Shown one piece after another: positions 1 through 4,969 of a DNA stretch of 5,037 nucleotides (position 1 is the stretch's first letter; the number at the start of each line of letters is the position of its first letter). The DNA is from Cyclobacteriaceae bacterium (lineage in GTDB: Bacteria; Bacteroidota; Bacteroidia; Cytophagales; Cyclobacteriaceae). The stretch is taken from NCBI GenBank assembly GCA_030589835.1, contig JAUUZS010000366.1, positions 1 through 5,037 of the forward strand, written 5' to 3'. A model generated the notes under the pieces. It worked only from the letters and a program-made list of their open reading frames with translations, did not search any database and was not told the origin of the DNA. Made by a program: the position numbers and the translations under genes.

Positions 1-915
1 AGAACTATGGGCAAGTATAAAATCCTTGCCACCGGTTTCGCCAACTATCCGCGGATATGTTTTATATTTTGATATATTCTTGCCAATCGTCTCCCAAAAG
101 CTGTGAAATACAGGAGTGCTTCCCGTAAAGTGAATCCCTGCAAAATCGGGATGATCAAGCACCTTATTGGCTATGGTTGGCCCGTCAACAAGCACCAGGT
201 TAATCACACCATCAGGAACGCCGGCTTCTTTGAAAATCTCGATTAATACTTGAGCAGAATAAATCTGAGTTCTTGATGGCTTCCAAACTACTACATTTCC
301 CATCATGGCAGGCGCTGTAGGCAAGTTCCCGGAAATGGCCGTAAAATTGAATGGGGTCAAGGCGAAAACAAATCCTTCCAAAGGTCTTTGTTCCAGCCTG
401 TTCCATATGTTTGGTGACGACTCAGGTTGCTGGGCATAAATCTGAGTCATATAATTTACGTTGAATCTCAAAAAATCAATCAATTCACAGGCGGCGTCGA
501 TTTCTGCCTGGTATACATTTTTTGATTGGCCAAGCATTGTTGCAGCATTTATTTTTGCCCTATATGGCCCGGCGATCAAATCGGCGGCCTTAAGAAAAAT
601 ACTTGCCCGGTGTTCCCACGAGAGGTTTTCCCAATCTTCCCTGGCATTCATTGCCGCAGATATAGCCAACTCTACATGACTGGCATCTCCCTGATGATAA
701 TACGCCAGAATATGTTGATGATCGTGTGGAGGACTGATAGGTTTTTTGTCCTCAGTCCGAACCTCTTCACCGCCGATATACATCGGTATGTCCAATACCT
801 GAGACCTCAAGGTACTCAGCATTTCTTTTATTTCTGCCTTTTCTTTCGATCCCGGAGAATAATCTAAAACGGGTTCATTTTTTGGGGCGGGTACATTGAA
901 AAATCCTTTTGCCAT
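1..915 (-). CDS. pruA: L-glutamate gamma-semialdehyde dehydrogenase (1-pyrroline-5-carboxylate dehydrogenase), N-terminal part, cut by window edge
   Basis: This enzyme oxidises L-glutamate 5-semialdehyde (from pyrroline-5-carboxylate) to glutamate with NAD+, the second step of proline catabolism, in the cytosol. The frame is open from an ATG at 915 to base 1, giving 305 codons; the family is about 540 residues, so roughly the C-terminal 40% is missing. It begins MAKGFFNVPAPKNEPVLDYSPG and carries SPPHDHQH, typical of the ALDH4 type. Visible aldehyde dehydrogenase motifs are TPFNF (187-191, with the conserved Asn at 190), WKPS (211-214, cofactor-binding Lys 212), FTGST (263-267, Rossmann turn) and VGETGGKDF (291-299, with the general-base Glu at 293). 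The catalytic Cys lies beyond the edge. It is a stand-alone dehydrogenase at its N-terminus, with no PutA proline dehydrogenase domain fused in front. A Bacteroidota-type promoter sits just upstream, so it probably starts its own transcript. Identification rests on motif and sequence recognition and is secure. Confidence 0.96.
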   Translation of the reverse strand, partial: MAKGFFNVPAPKNEPVLDYSPGSKEKAEIKEMLSTLRSQVLDIPMYIGGEEVRTEDKKPISPPHDHQHILAYYHQGDASHVELAISAAMNAREDWENLSWEHRASIFLKAADLIAGPYRAKINAATMLGQSKNVYQAEIDAACELIDFLRFNVNYMTQIYAQQPESSPNIWNRLEQRPLEGFVFALTPFNFTAISGNLPTAPAMMGNVVVWKPSRTQIYSAQVLIEIFKEAGVPDGVINLVLVDGPTIANKVLDHPDFAGIHFTGSTPVFHSFWETIGKNISKYKTYPRIVGETGGKDFILAHSS

Positions 916-949
916 TGAAATTTGATTTATAAGTTAGAGTAATTTTTTA

Positions 950-978
950 CAAATTTATAAATTCAAAATCATACCCAA
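950..978 (-). promoter_or_regulatory. Bacteroidota-type promoter for pruA
   Basis: Read on the minus strand, TTTG (its TTG at 978-976) is followed by an 18-nt spacer and TAAATTTG (957-950). This matches the Bacteroidota primary sigma consensus TTG-N17-23-TAnnTTTG at every defined position. The box ends 34 nt upstream of the pruA ATG, leaving a leader of roughly 25-30 nt. The -7 element overlaps a perfect 12-bp palindrome (AATTTATAAATT, 952-963), which may be chance in AT-rich DNA or an operator. The promoter lies wholly in the 69-nt gap after the yjjG stop, so pruA need not depend on read-through from yjjG. Confidence 0.6.
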
Positions 979-984
979 AAAGAT

Positions 985-1695
985 TTAGAATATATTCATA
1001 ATCTCTTTTAGCGAATCTATCTCGAATGTCACCTTAAGGGAGTGTTTTGTGTTATTAGGATTAAAATAAATATGATCCATTGTCGCATTTTGAGCGCCGA
1101 TAATGTCCGTGTCAATATTATCGCCAATCATGATTGCATTATCCCTGGTAGCCCCTGCTTCTGTCATGGCAAATTCAAATATTCCTTTTTGAGGCTTTCG
1201 ATGGCCGGAACTGTCAGAAGTCACTATTTTATCAAAATATTGATGGATATGTGATGATTTCAGTTTTGTATGTTGAATATCATCAAAACCGTTTGATATA
1301 ATGTGCAACCGGTAATTGGGTTTTAAATAGGCTAAAATTTCGTGGGTAAATGGAATTACACGCTCTTTTACAGGAGCAATCTCAAGATATTTTTCGCTAA
1401 TACCTTCCGGAATTTCCTGTTCACTCACTCCCAATTTTGTAAGCATCATTTTGAATCGACTGTTGCGTAGCTCCTGCCTGTCAATGAGGCCATGGTTAAA
1501 CTTGTCCCATAAATAATTATTGACCTCTTGAAATTTTTCCATAAACTCCCTGAGGGTAAATATTGACCAGCTGGCGAAGTTGAAGATTCGGTAAATTTCT
1601 TCAATGGCCTCGGAAGTATTTTTTTCAAAATCCCACAATGTGTGGTCAAGGTCAAAGAATAAATGCTTATATTTTTTAAATAGTTGGTTTTTCAC
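985..1695 (-). CDS. yjjG: YjjG-family noncanonical pyrimidine nucleotidase (HAD superfamily)
   Basis: A cytosolic HAD phosphohydrolase of 236 residues, close to the family's usual 225-240. YjjG enzymes dephosphorylate (noncanonical) pyrimidine nucleoside monophosphates and help keep abnormal bases out of DNA. All four HAD motifs are visible: FFDLDHTLWDF (13-23, nucleophile Asp15 and acid/base Asp17), IISNGFDD (132-139, motif II Ser134), HRKPQKGIF (165-173, motif III Lys167) and IGDNIDTDIIGA (190-201, Asp192 and Asp197 for Mg2+). The region between motifs I and II (about 22-115) is the helical C1 cap. The start is GTG at 1695: nine sense codons separate it from the regulator's stop with no ATG among them, and the next in-frame Met lies deep in the cap. 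An out-of-frame ATG overlaps the GTG and runs straight into TGA. It lies 27 nt behind the ArsR-type gene and is probably co-transcribed. The substrate is assigned by family and not proven; another small-molecule phosphatase is possible. Confidence 0.88.
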   Translation of the reverse strand: MKNQLFKKYKHLFFDLDHTLWDFEKNTSEAIEEIYRIFNFASWSIFTLREFMEKFQEVNNYLWDKFNHGLIDRQELRNSRFKMMLTKLGVSEQEIPEGISEKYLEIAPVKERVIPFTHEILAYLKPNYRLHIISNGFDDIQHTKLKSSHIHQYFDKIVTSDSSGHRKPQKGIFEFAMTEAGATRDNAIMIGDNIDTDIIGAQNATMDHIYFNPNNTKHSLKVTFEIDSLKEIMNIF

Positions 1696-1722
1696 ATGAA
1701 TATGGTAAATGGTTAAACGAGA

Positions 1723-2112
1723 TTAGGAATTGATGCCCCTGTACGATGTTTTTTGCCTGAATGCCGCCAATTCTCTATTTGAATACATGACATCGAAAAC
1801 TTCAATGTCTTTGTTTAGCAGCTGGTCCTTTTCAATATAGCCCCAAATTTGCCTGAGCAGCCCTTGCACTTCATCCAAAATATAATAAAATATCCATTGA
1901 TCAGACTTTCTGGCCCCAACAATTCCAGCATTTTTAAGGTATGACATATGCCTGGATGTTTTGGTTTGAGTATAATCTAAAATCTGTTCGATGTCCGAAA
2001 TGCACATCTCATTATGATTTTGAAGAAGATTTAATATTCTTACTCTAGGTTCTTCAGAAAGCGCTTTGAATATTTTTGTGCCGTAGGTAAGGCTTAGGTT
2101 TTTTATTTTCAT
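1723..2112 (-). CDS. ArsR-family winged helix-turn-helix transcriptional regulator
   Basis: A 129-residue DNA-binding protein of the ArsR/SmtB fold, expected to act as a homodimer. The N-terminal helices (8-33, with FKALSEEPRVRIL) are the classic family opening. The helix-turn-helix spans about 37-63, with the recognition helix at TQTKTSRHMSYLKNAG (48-63), followed by the beta wing around ARKSDQWIFYYIL (67-79). A charged, helical C-terminal tail (85-120) extends beyond the minimal fold. The alpha3 metal site (ELCVC in ArsR) is reduced to a single Cys37 in the sequence EMCISD, and no His/Asp-rich alpha5 metal site is evident, so metal sensing is doubtful and the ligand is unknown. The ATG at 2112 has no Shine-Dalgarno but is preceded by an A-rich ACTAA, as is usual in Bacteroidota. 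It is divergent from the CarboxypepD_reg gene and precedes yjjG by 27 nt. Autoregulation from the shared intergenic region is an inference. Confidence 0.88.
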   Translation of the reverse strand: MKIKNLSLTYGTKIFKALSEEPRVRILNLLQNHNEMCISDIEQILDYTQTKTSRHMSYLKNAGIVGARKSDQWIFYYILDEVQGLLRQIWGYIEKDQLLNKDIEVFDVMYSNRELAAFRQKTSYRGINS

Positions 2113-2249
2113 TTAGTAAATAGATATGTCATGCAATTCTGTTGAATACAACTTATAGTAGACATAATTATACACATAATTGTTAAATTACGTTAAATAA
2201 ATTGTCGTTTCTCAATCTTTGAATTAATTTTAAGGCTAATTTTTGAATA
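2113..2249. promoter_or_regulatory. Divergent intergenic control region between the ArsR-type gene and the CarboxypepD_reg gene
   Basis: This 137-bp, very AT-rich gap must hold the promoters of both outward-facing genes. It contains GTTG-AATA-CAAC (2141-2152), a perfect AATTAT-ACAC-ATAATT palindrome (2166-2181), ACATAATT repeated at a 12-bp step (2162 and 2174) and GTTAAAT repeated at a 10-bp step (2182 and 2192). No perfect TAnnTTTG box is present on either strand; the nearest on the plus strand are AATCTTTG (2214-2221) and AATTTTTG (2238-2245), neither with a well-spaced TTG. Confidence 0.5.
2166..2181. promoter_or_regulatory. Candidate operator: perfect 6-4-6 inverted repeat
   Basis: AATTAT-ACAC-ATAATT is a perfect dyad about 54 bp upstream of the regulator's start and 69 bp upstream of the divergent gene's start. 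ArsR-family dimers typically bind short AT-rich dyads near their own promoter, so this is the best operator candidate here. The AT-rich background makes chance palindromes likely enough that this remains a prediction. Confidence 0.35.
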
Positions 2250-2888
2250 GTGAGTATTGTAAAAAACATATTATTTTTATTTTTAATTGGGATTTCATTT
2301 CTGTTGTTGTCGTCAGGGTCGGTATTGGCACAAGACAATAAAAAGGACGTCATTCAATTTTCCGGTGTGGTAACCACCCAAGATACAATATCAAGTATTA
2401 TGGGGGCGCACGTATATGTTCCTAAACGCGGCTGGGGAAAGTCGACAAACTATAATGGGTATTTCTCTTTTCCTGTGTTGGAGGGAGATAGCGTAGTAAT
2501 AAGTGTTGTGGGATTTCAGAAACAAAGTGTTATTATTCCTACACTCGATGATGATAGCAATACGATAATTATTGCTATGGTCAGCGATACCACCTACTTG
2601 CCCGAACTTGAGATTTCACCCTTTCCAACGGAAGAGATGTTTAAGGAAGCTGTCCTGGCATACAGATTACCAAATCAAGGGGATTTGGATAATATGGATG
2701 CAAACCTAAATTCCATGACATTATTAGAAATGGCACGTGTCACACCTATGGATGGAAGTATGAACCATCGTTATTTCACACAGCAACAAGCAGCTTATCT
2801 GCATGACGCATATGGCCCCAGGACAAACCCATTACTAAACCCATTTGCCTGGGCTGAATTTTTCAAATCTTTGAAAAAGAAGAAATAA
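2250..2888 (+). CDS. Exported protein with a single CarboxypepD_reg-like domain
   Basis: A 212-residue protein of unknown function. Residues 1-27 form a signal peptide: a Lys5, a long hydrophobic run (7-20) and a VLA-QD signal peptidase I site at about 27/28. Residues 35-111 look like the CarboxypepD_reg-like (carboxypeptidase regulatory) beta-sandwich found at the N-terminus of many TonB-dependent receptors: IQFSGVV, then the variable segment GAHVYVPKRGWGKSTNYNGYFSF and EGDSVVISVVGFQ. No receptor plug or barrel follows; a Cytophagales-type C-terminal region (115-200) leads to ALLNPFAW-like TNPLLNPFAWAEFF and a tail of five lysines among the last six residues. It probably acts in the periplasm or at the envelope; its partner is unknown. 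The start is GTG at 2250, because an in-frame TGA lies at 2244-2246 and no ATG or other usual start precedes the hydrophobic core. It is divergent from the ArsR-type gene and convergent with the PLP-enzyme gene. Confidence 0.82.
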   Translation: MSIVKNILFLFLIGISFLLLSSGSVLAQDNKKDVIQFSGVVTTQDTISSIMGAHVYVPKRGWGKSTNYNGYFSFPVLEGDSVVISVVGFQKQSVIIPTLDDDSNTIIIAMVSDTTYLPELEISPFPTEEMFKEAVLAYRLPNQGDLDNMDANLNSMTLLEMARVTPMDGSMNHRYFTQQQAAYLHDAYGPRTNPLLNPFAWAEFFKSLKKKK

Positions 2889-2920
2889 GAGTTGAACTAA
2901 ATTGCCCCGAATTATTCTGA

Positions 2921-3865
2921 TTAAAAAGGGAGGGCATCAAAATCCACATTACCTCCTGAAAGAATGATTCCAATTTTTTTTCTATTGAAAAGGTGCTGGT
3001 TGTCCATGACAACTGCCAATGGAACCGCTGCAGATGGTTCGACGATAATTTTCATCCTTTGCCAAATTAGTTTCATAGCTTCAATAGTAACAGAATCGCT
3101 AACGGTAAGAATTTGTGCTACATGTGCTTTGATGATCGGAAACGTAAGGCTTCCCAAAGAAGTCAAGAGGCCATCGGCTATGGTATCCGGATTTATAGAG
3201 GGGATGATTTCTCCGGCCTTGAATGACCTGTAAGCATCATCTGCGCCAGTTGGTTCAGCACCTATCGTCCTGGTATTTGGGGAAAAATATTTTACAGAAA
3301 GCGAAGTACCACTCAGTAGCCCTCCGCCACCTACTGGTGCAATGATGTAATCCAGATCAGGGACGTCTTCTATCAATTCCTTTGAGGATGTAGCCTGGCC
3401 TTCAATAATCCTGATATCGTTGTATGGATGTATAAAATGTGCCTTTTTATCCTTGATTACCTGATTTAGCGTACTTTCTCTTGCTTCTAATGTCGGATCA
3501 CATTCTATTACATTTGCCCCATAACCAATTACGGCATCTTTCTTATTCTTAGGGGCATTTGATGGCATCACAATATATGCCTCTGTATTTTTGATTTTGG
3601 CCGCCAAAGCCAAGGCCTGGGCATGGTTTCCGGAAGAATGGGTCGCCACACCATTTTGTAATTGAGATGCAGAAAGTTGATGGATTGCATTGGTAGCACC
3701 TCTGTATTTGAAGGCGCCTACTTTTTGAAAATTTTCACATTTGAAATACAGTTTCGATGAAAGGATTCCATTGATGCATTTTGATGTTAAAATGGGTGTG
3801 CGATGGATATAAGGGGCTATCCTTTTTGCCGCTTTCTCAATCGATTCAATTTTCGGAAAATCCAT
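2921..3865 (-). CDS. Serine racemase / threonine (serine) dehydratase-like PLP enzyme
   Basis: A cytosolic fold-type II PLP enzyme of 314 residues that deaminates threonine or serine to the 2-oxo acid and ammonia, or racemises serine. The PLP lysine is K53 in GAFKYRGA (50-57); other sites are THSSGNHAQ (75-83; Ser78 aligns with the re-face catalytic Ser of serine racemase), the phosphate loop PVGGGGLLSG (177-186) and LSGGNVD (302-308). EPTGADD (204-210) keeps the Glu204/Ala208/Asp210 spacing of the divalent metal site of mammalian serine racemase. There is no C-terminal ACT-like regulatory domain, so it is not a full-length allosteric biosynthetic IlvA of about 500 residues. I chose ATG 3865 over an in-frame ATG at 3925, because the longer form would overlap the preceding gene by 50 nt and adds a hydrophobic, non-family N-terminus. 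ATG 3865 lies 10 nt after the UbiA-like stop, implying co-transcription. Which reaction dominates cannot be told from sequence. Confidence 0.87.
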   Translation of the reverse strand: MDFPKIESIEKAAKRIAPYIHRTPILTSKCINGILSSKLYFKCENFQKVGAFKYRGATNAIHQLSASQLQNGVATHSSGNHAQALALAAKIKNTEAYIVMPSNAPKNKKDAVIGYGANVIECDPTLEARESTLNQVIKDKKAHFIHPYNDIRIIEGQATSSKELIEDVPDLDYIIAPVGGGGLLSGTSLSVKYFSPNTRTIGAEPTGADDAYRSFKAGEIIPSINPDTIADGLLTSLGSLTFPIIKAHVAQILTVSDSVTIEAMKLIWQRMKIIVEPSAAVPLAVVMDNQHLFNRKKIGIILSGGNVDFDALPF

Positions 3866-3875
3866 AAATTCATTT

Positions 3876-4676
3876 TTATGATAAAGATAATAGTATGGTG
3901 ATAAAATAAAGAATGATAGTTCCATCCAATAAAAAAGTAAAGTAGTATTTTTTGTTTTTAGAGGACGAATAATAGATTAACACCGCAGTGGGCAGGCAAA
4001 GCAGGAAAACATACCATTCTTGGGTTATATGTATGATGATCGTGGTAAAACCAATTAAGAAGGCTACGGCAAGTAGTTTTGTTGGGAAAATTCCAATTAA
4101 ATGAGGAACCGTAATGAGCTTGTTTTTATGATCTTTTCGAAAATCACGTATGTCGAAGGGTAATGTGATGGAAATAATAAAAAGCAAATGGGCAGTGAAT
4201 ACCAGCAGGGTCTGGGAAGTTAGCATTTGCCCTTTTGCGATAATGGCGGGTAAAAACGACGATATTGAAGCCCATACATAAGCAATCAAAAATACCTTTA
4301 ATACTGGAATGCTTCTAAATGGGAGATGAAACCTTCTATTTGTTTTTTCAGGAACATTATATAAGGTGGATATCAATCCAAGATGCAAGAGGAATAAGGT
4401 GCTTTCGAGATTGATAAACGGAATATGTGCCAGCGCAATTCCTGTTAACAATATAACTGATTTTGCTTTTTTGCTAGTTGGAGGGATTAATGAAGTGTAG
4501 GAATTGATATTCAGAAAATTGAATTTTACGCTGGCGTTAATGCTGTAGATCAGGAGTGTTGACCAAAACATCAGGCTAATAACGTATAGGTCTGGGTAGG
4601 TTCCATTAACTAATATGTATCCTGAAAGAAAAAAGAAAATGCTACATATTGAGATAAACAGGTTTTCCCGAAGCAA
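3876..4676 (-). CDS. UbiA-fold integral membrane protein (divergent prenyltransferase-like), TTG start
   Basis: A 266-residue, very hydrophobic protein with about eight or nine membrane segments (roughly 5-23, 31-48, 73-88, 92-107, 125-148, 155-174, 200-216, 220-236, 245-265). It resembles UbiA-superfamily proteins of Bacteroidota: LPFDIRDFRKDHKNKLITVP (172-191) contains the second Asp-rich motif DxxDxxxD (Asp175, 178, 182) followed by the usual 'T-[LV]-P' step, and LYNVPEK (105-111) with LKVFLIAYVWA (126-136) fits the conserved middle. UbiA enzymes attach prenyl chains to aromatic acceptors using two Asp-rich motifs; the first (NDxxDxxxD), expected at about 45-60, is absent (YSINASVKFNF), so catalysis and substrate are uncertain. 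The start is TTG at 4676: an in-frame TAA abuts it and the next in-frame Met is residue 36, inside the second membrane segment. It leads the PLP-enzyme gene by 10 nt. Confidence 0.72.
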   Translation of the reverse strand: MLRENLFISICSIFFFLSGYILVNGTYPDLYVISLMFWSTLLIYSINASVKFNFLNINSYTSLIPPTSKKAKSVILLTGIALAHIPFINLESTLFLLHLGLISTLYNVPEKTNRRFHLPFRSIPVLKVFLIAYVWASISSFLPAIIAKGQMLTSQTLLVFTAHLLFIISITLPFDIRDFRKDHKNKLITVPHLIGIFPTKLLAVAFLIGFTTIIIHITQEWYVFLLCLPTAVLIYYSSSKNKKYYFTFLLDGTIILYFITILLSLS

Positions 4677-4693
4677 TTATTTATGGATTATGA

Positions 4694-4719
4694 ATGTTCA
4701 ATTTTCAATATATGAACAT
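4694..4719 (-). repeat. Perfect 7-bp inverted repeat (stem-loop candidate)
   Basis: ATGTTCA (4694-4700) and TGAACAT (4713-4719) form a perfect inverted repeat around a 12-nt loop, extendable by a G-U pair on the minus-strand transcript. It sits in the 46-nt gap between the mini-protein stop and the UbiA-like start. No U-tract follows on the minus strand, so it is not a standard intrinsic terminator; it could be an RNA processing or attenuation hairpin, or a protein-binding dyad. Confidence 0.4.
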
Positions 4720-4722
4720 CTT

Positions 4723-4899
4723 CTATTTTTTATGCTTTTTTGAAAAAGTTTTTATTCCTATTCCTATTGCTGCTGCAACAAGCAAAATGATCCCCTCCGT
4801 AATTGGGGCTTTAGGCCCTCCGCCTTGTCCTGGTGGGCCTAATTGCAATAGAGGAAAAAGTAAATCAGCAAAAAATATTAAAATAATTTTTATTCCCAT
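4723..4899 (-). CDS. PID-CTERM-like sorting-signal mini-protein
   Basis: A 58-residue protein made almost entirely of targeting signals. Residues 1-20 (MGIKIILIFFADLLFPLLQL) resemble a signal peptide. A Pro/Gly-rich linker (GPPGQGGGPK, 21-30) leads into APITEG (31-36), a hydrophobic helix IILLVAAAIGIGI (37-49) and a basic end (KTFSKKHKK). This motif-helix-basic-tail order matches the PID-CTERM sorting domains of small Bacteroidota proteins (usually PIDGG, then a short Ala/Gly-rich helix, then Lys/Arg), with Thr in place of the usual Asp. Such C-termini are thought to direct membrane retention or processing; the mature linker would be only about ten residues, and the function is unknown. I chose ATG 4899 because it starts directly at the signal peptide; a TTG at 4920 would add seven residues. 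It lies between infB and the UbiA-like gene on the same strand. The opposite strand is also open here (4694-4963) but lacks any family-like feature. Confidence 0.68.
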   Translation of the reverse strand: MGIKIILIFFADLLFPLLQLGPPGQGGGPKAPITEGIILLVAAAIGIGIKTFSKKHKK

Positions 4900-4917
4900 C
4901 GTCCATAGCTTATGCCA

Positions 4918-4925
4918 CAAAAATA
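4918..4925 (-). promoter_or_regulatory. Possible -7 box for the PID-CTERM-like gene
   Basis: TATTTTTG on the minus strand fits the Bacteroidota TAnnTTTG element, 18 nt upstream of the ATG at 4899. No TTG occurs 17-23 nt further upstream (the nearest, at 4958-4960, is 32 nt away), and the surroundings are extremely AT-rich, so this is a weak call. Confidence 0.25.
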
Positions 4926-4969
4926 TAAAAAATATCCTAAAAATAATTATAAATATCCAATAAAATTAC

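Noticed and set aside
212..406. Short minus-strand open frame inside pruA
   Set aside because: It is an out-of-frame shadow of the pruA coding sequence, with no family-like features.
461..867. Two overlapping plus-strand open frames (461-679 and 526-867)
   Set aside because: They lie antisense to pruA, whose protein matches its family over the whole stretch; their translations show no recognisable domain.
1042..1655. Open frames on the plus strand (1042-1254) and in another minus frame (1446-1655) within yjjG
   Set aside because: Both overlap a complete HAD protein with all four motifs; neither encodes anything recognisable.
2238..2245. AATTTTTG as a -7 promoter box for the exported-protein gene
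   Set aside because: It mismatches the first T of TAnnTTTG, has no TTG at suitable spacing, and lies only 4 nt before the GTG, which would leave almost no leader.
2903..2936. TGCCC...GGGCA inverted repeat between the convergent genes, as a bidirectional terminator
   Set aside because: Only five pairs around a 24-nt loop, with one arm inside the PLP-enzyme coding region and no U-tract directly after the stem; too weak to call.
2964..3233. Plus-strand open frame of 89 codons
   Set aside because: It is antisense to the PLP-enzyme gene, which is conserved throughout this region; it looks like a shadow frame.
3866..3925. Sixty-base 5' extension of the PLP-enzyme gene to an ATG at 3925
   Set aside because: It would overlap the UbiA-like gene by 50 nt and add an aromatic, hydrophobic N-terminus foreign to the family; MDFPKIESIE at 3865 fits much better.
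4694..4963. Plus-strand open frame of 89 codons opposite the PID-CTERM-like gene
   Set aside because: Its Pro/Gly-rich appearance mirrors the GC-rich linker of the minus-strand mini-protein, and it shows no known sorting signal or domain; the minus frame has a coherent signal peptide, motif, helix and basic tail.
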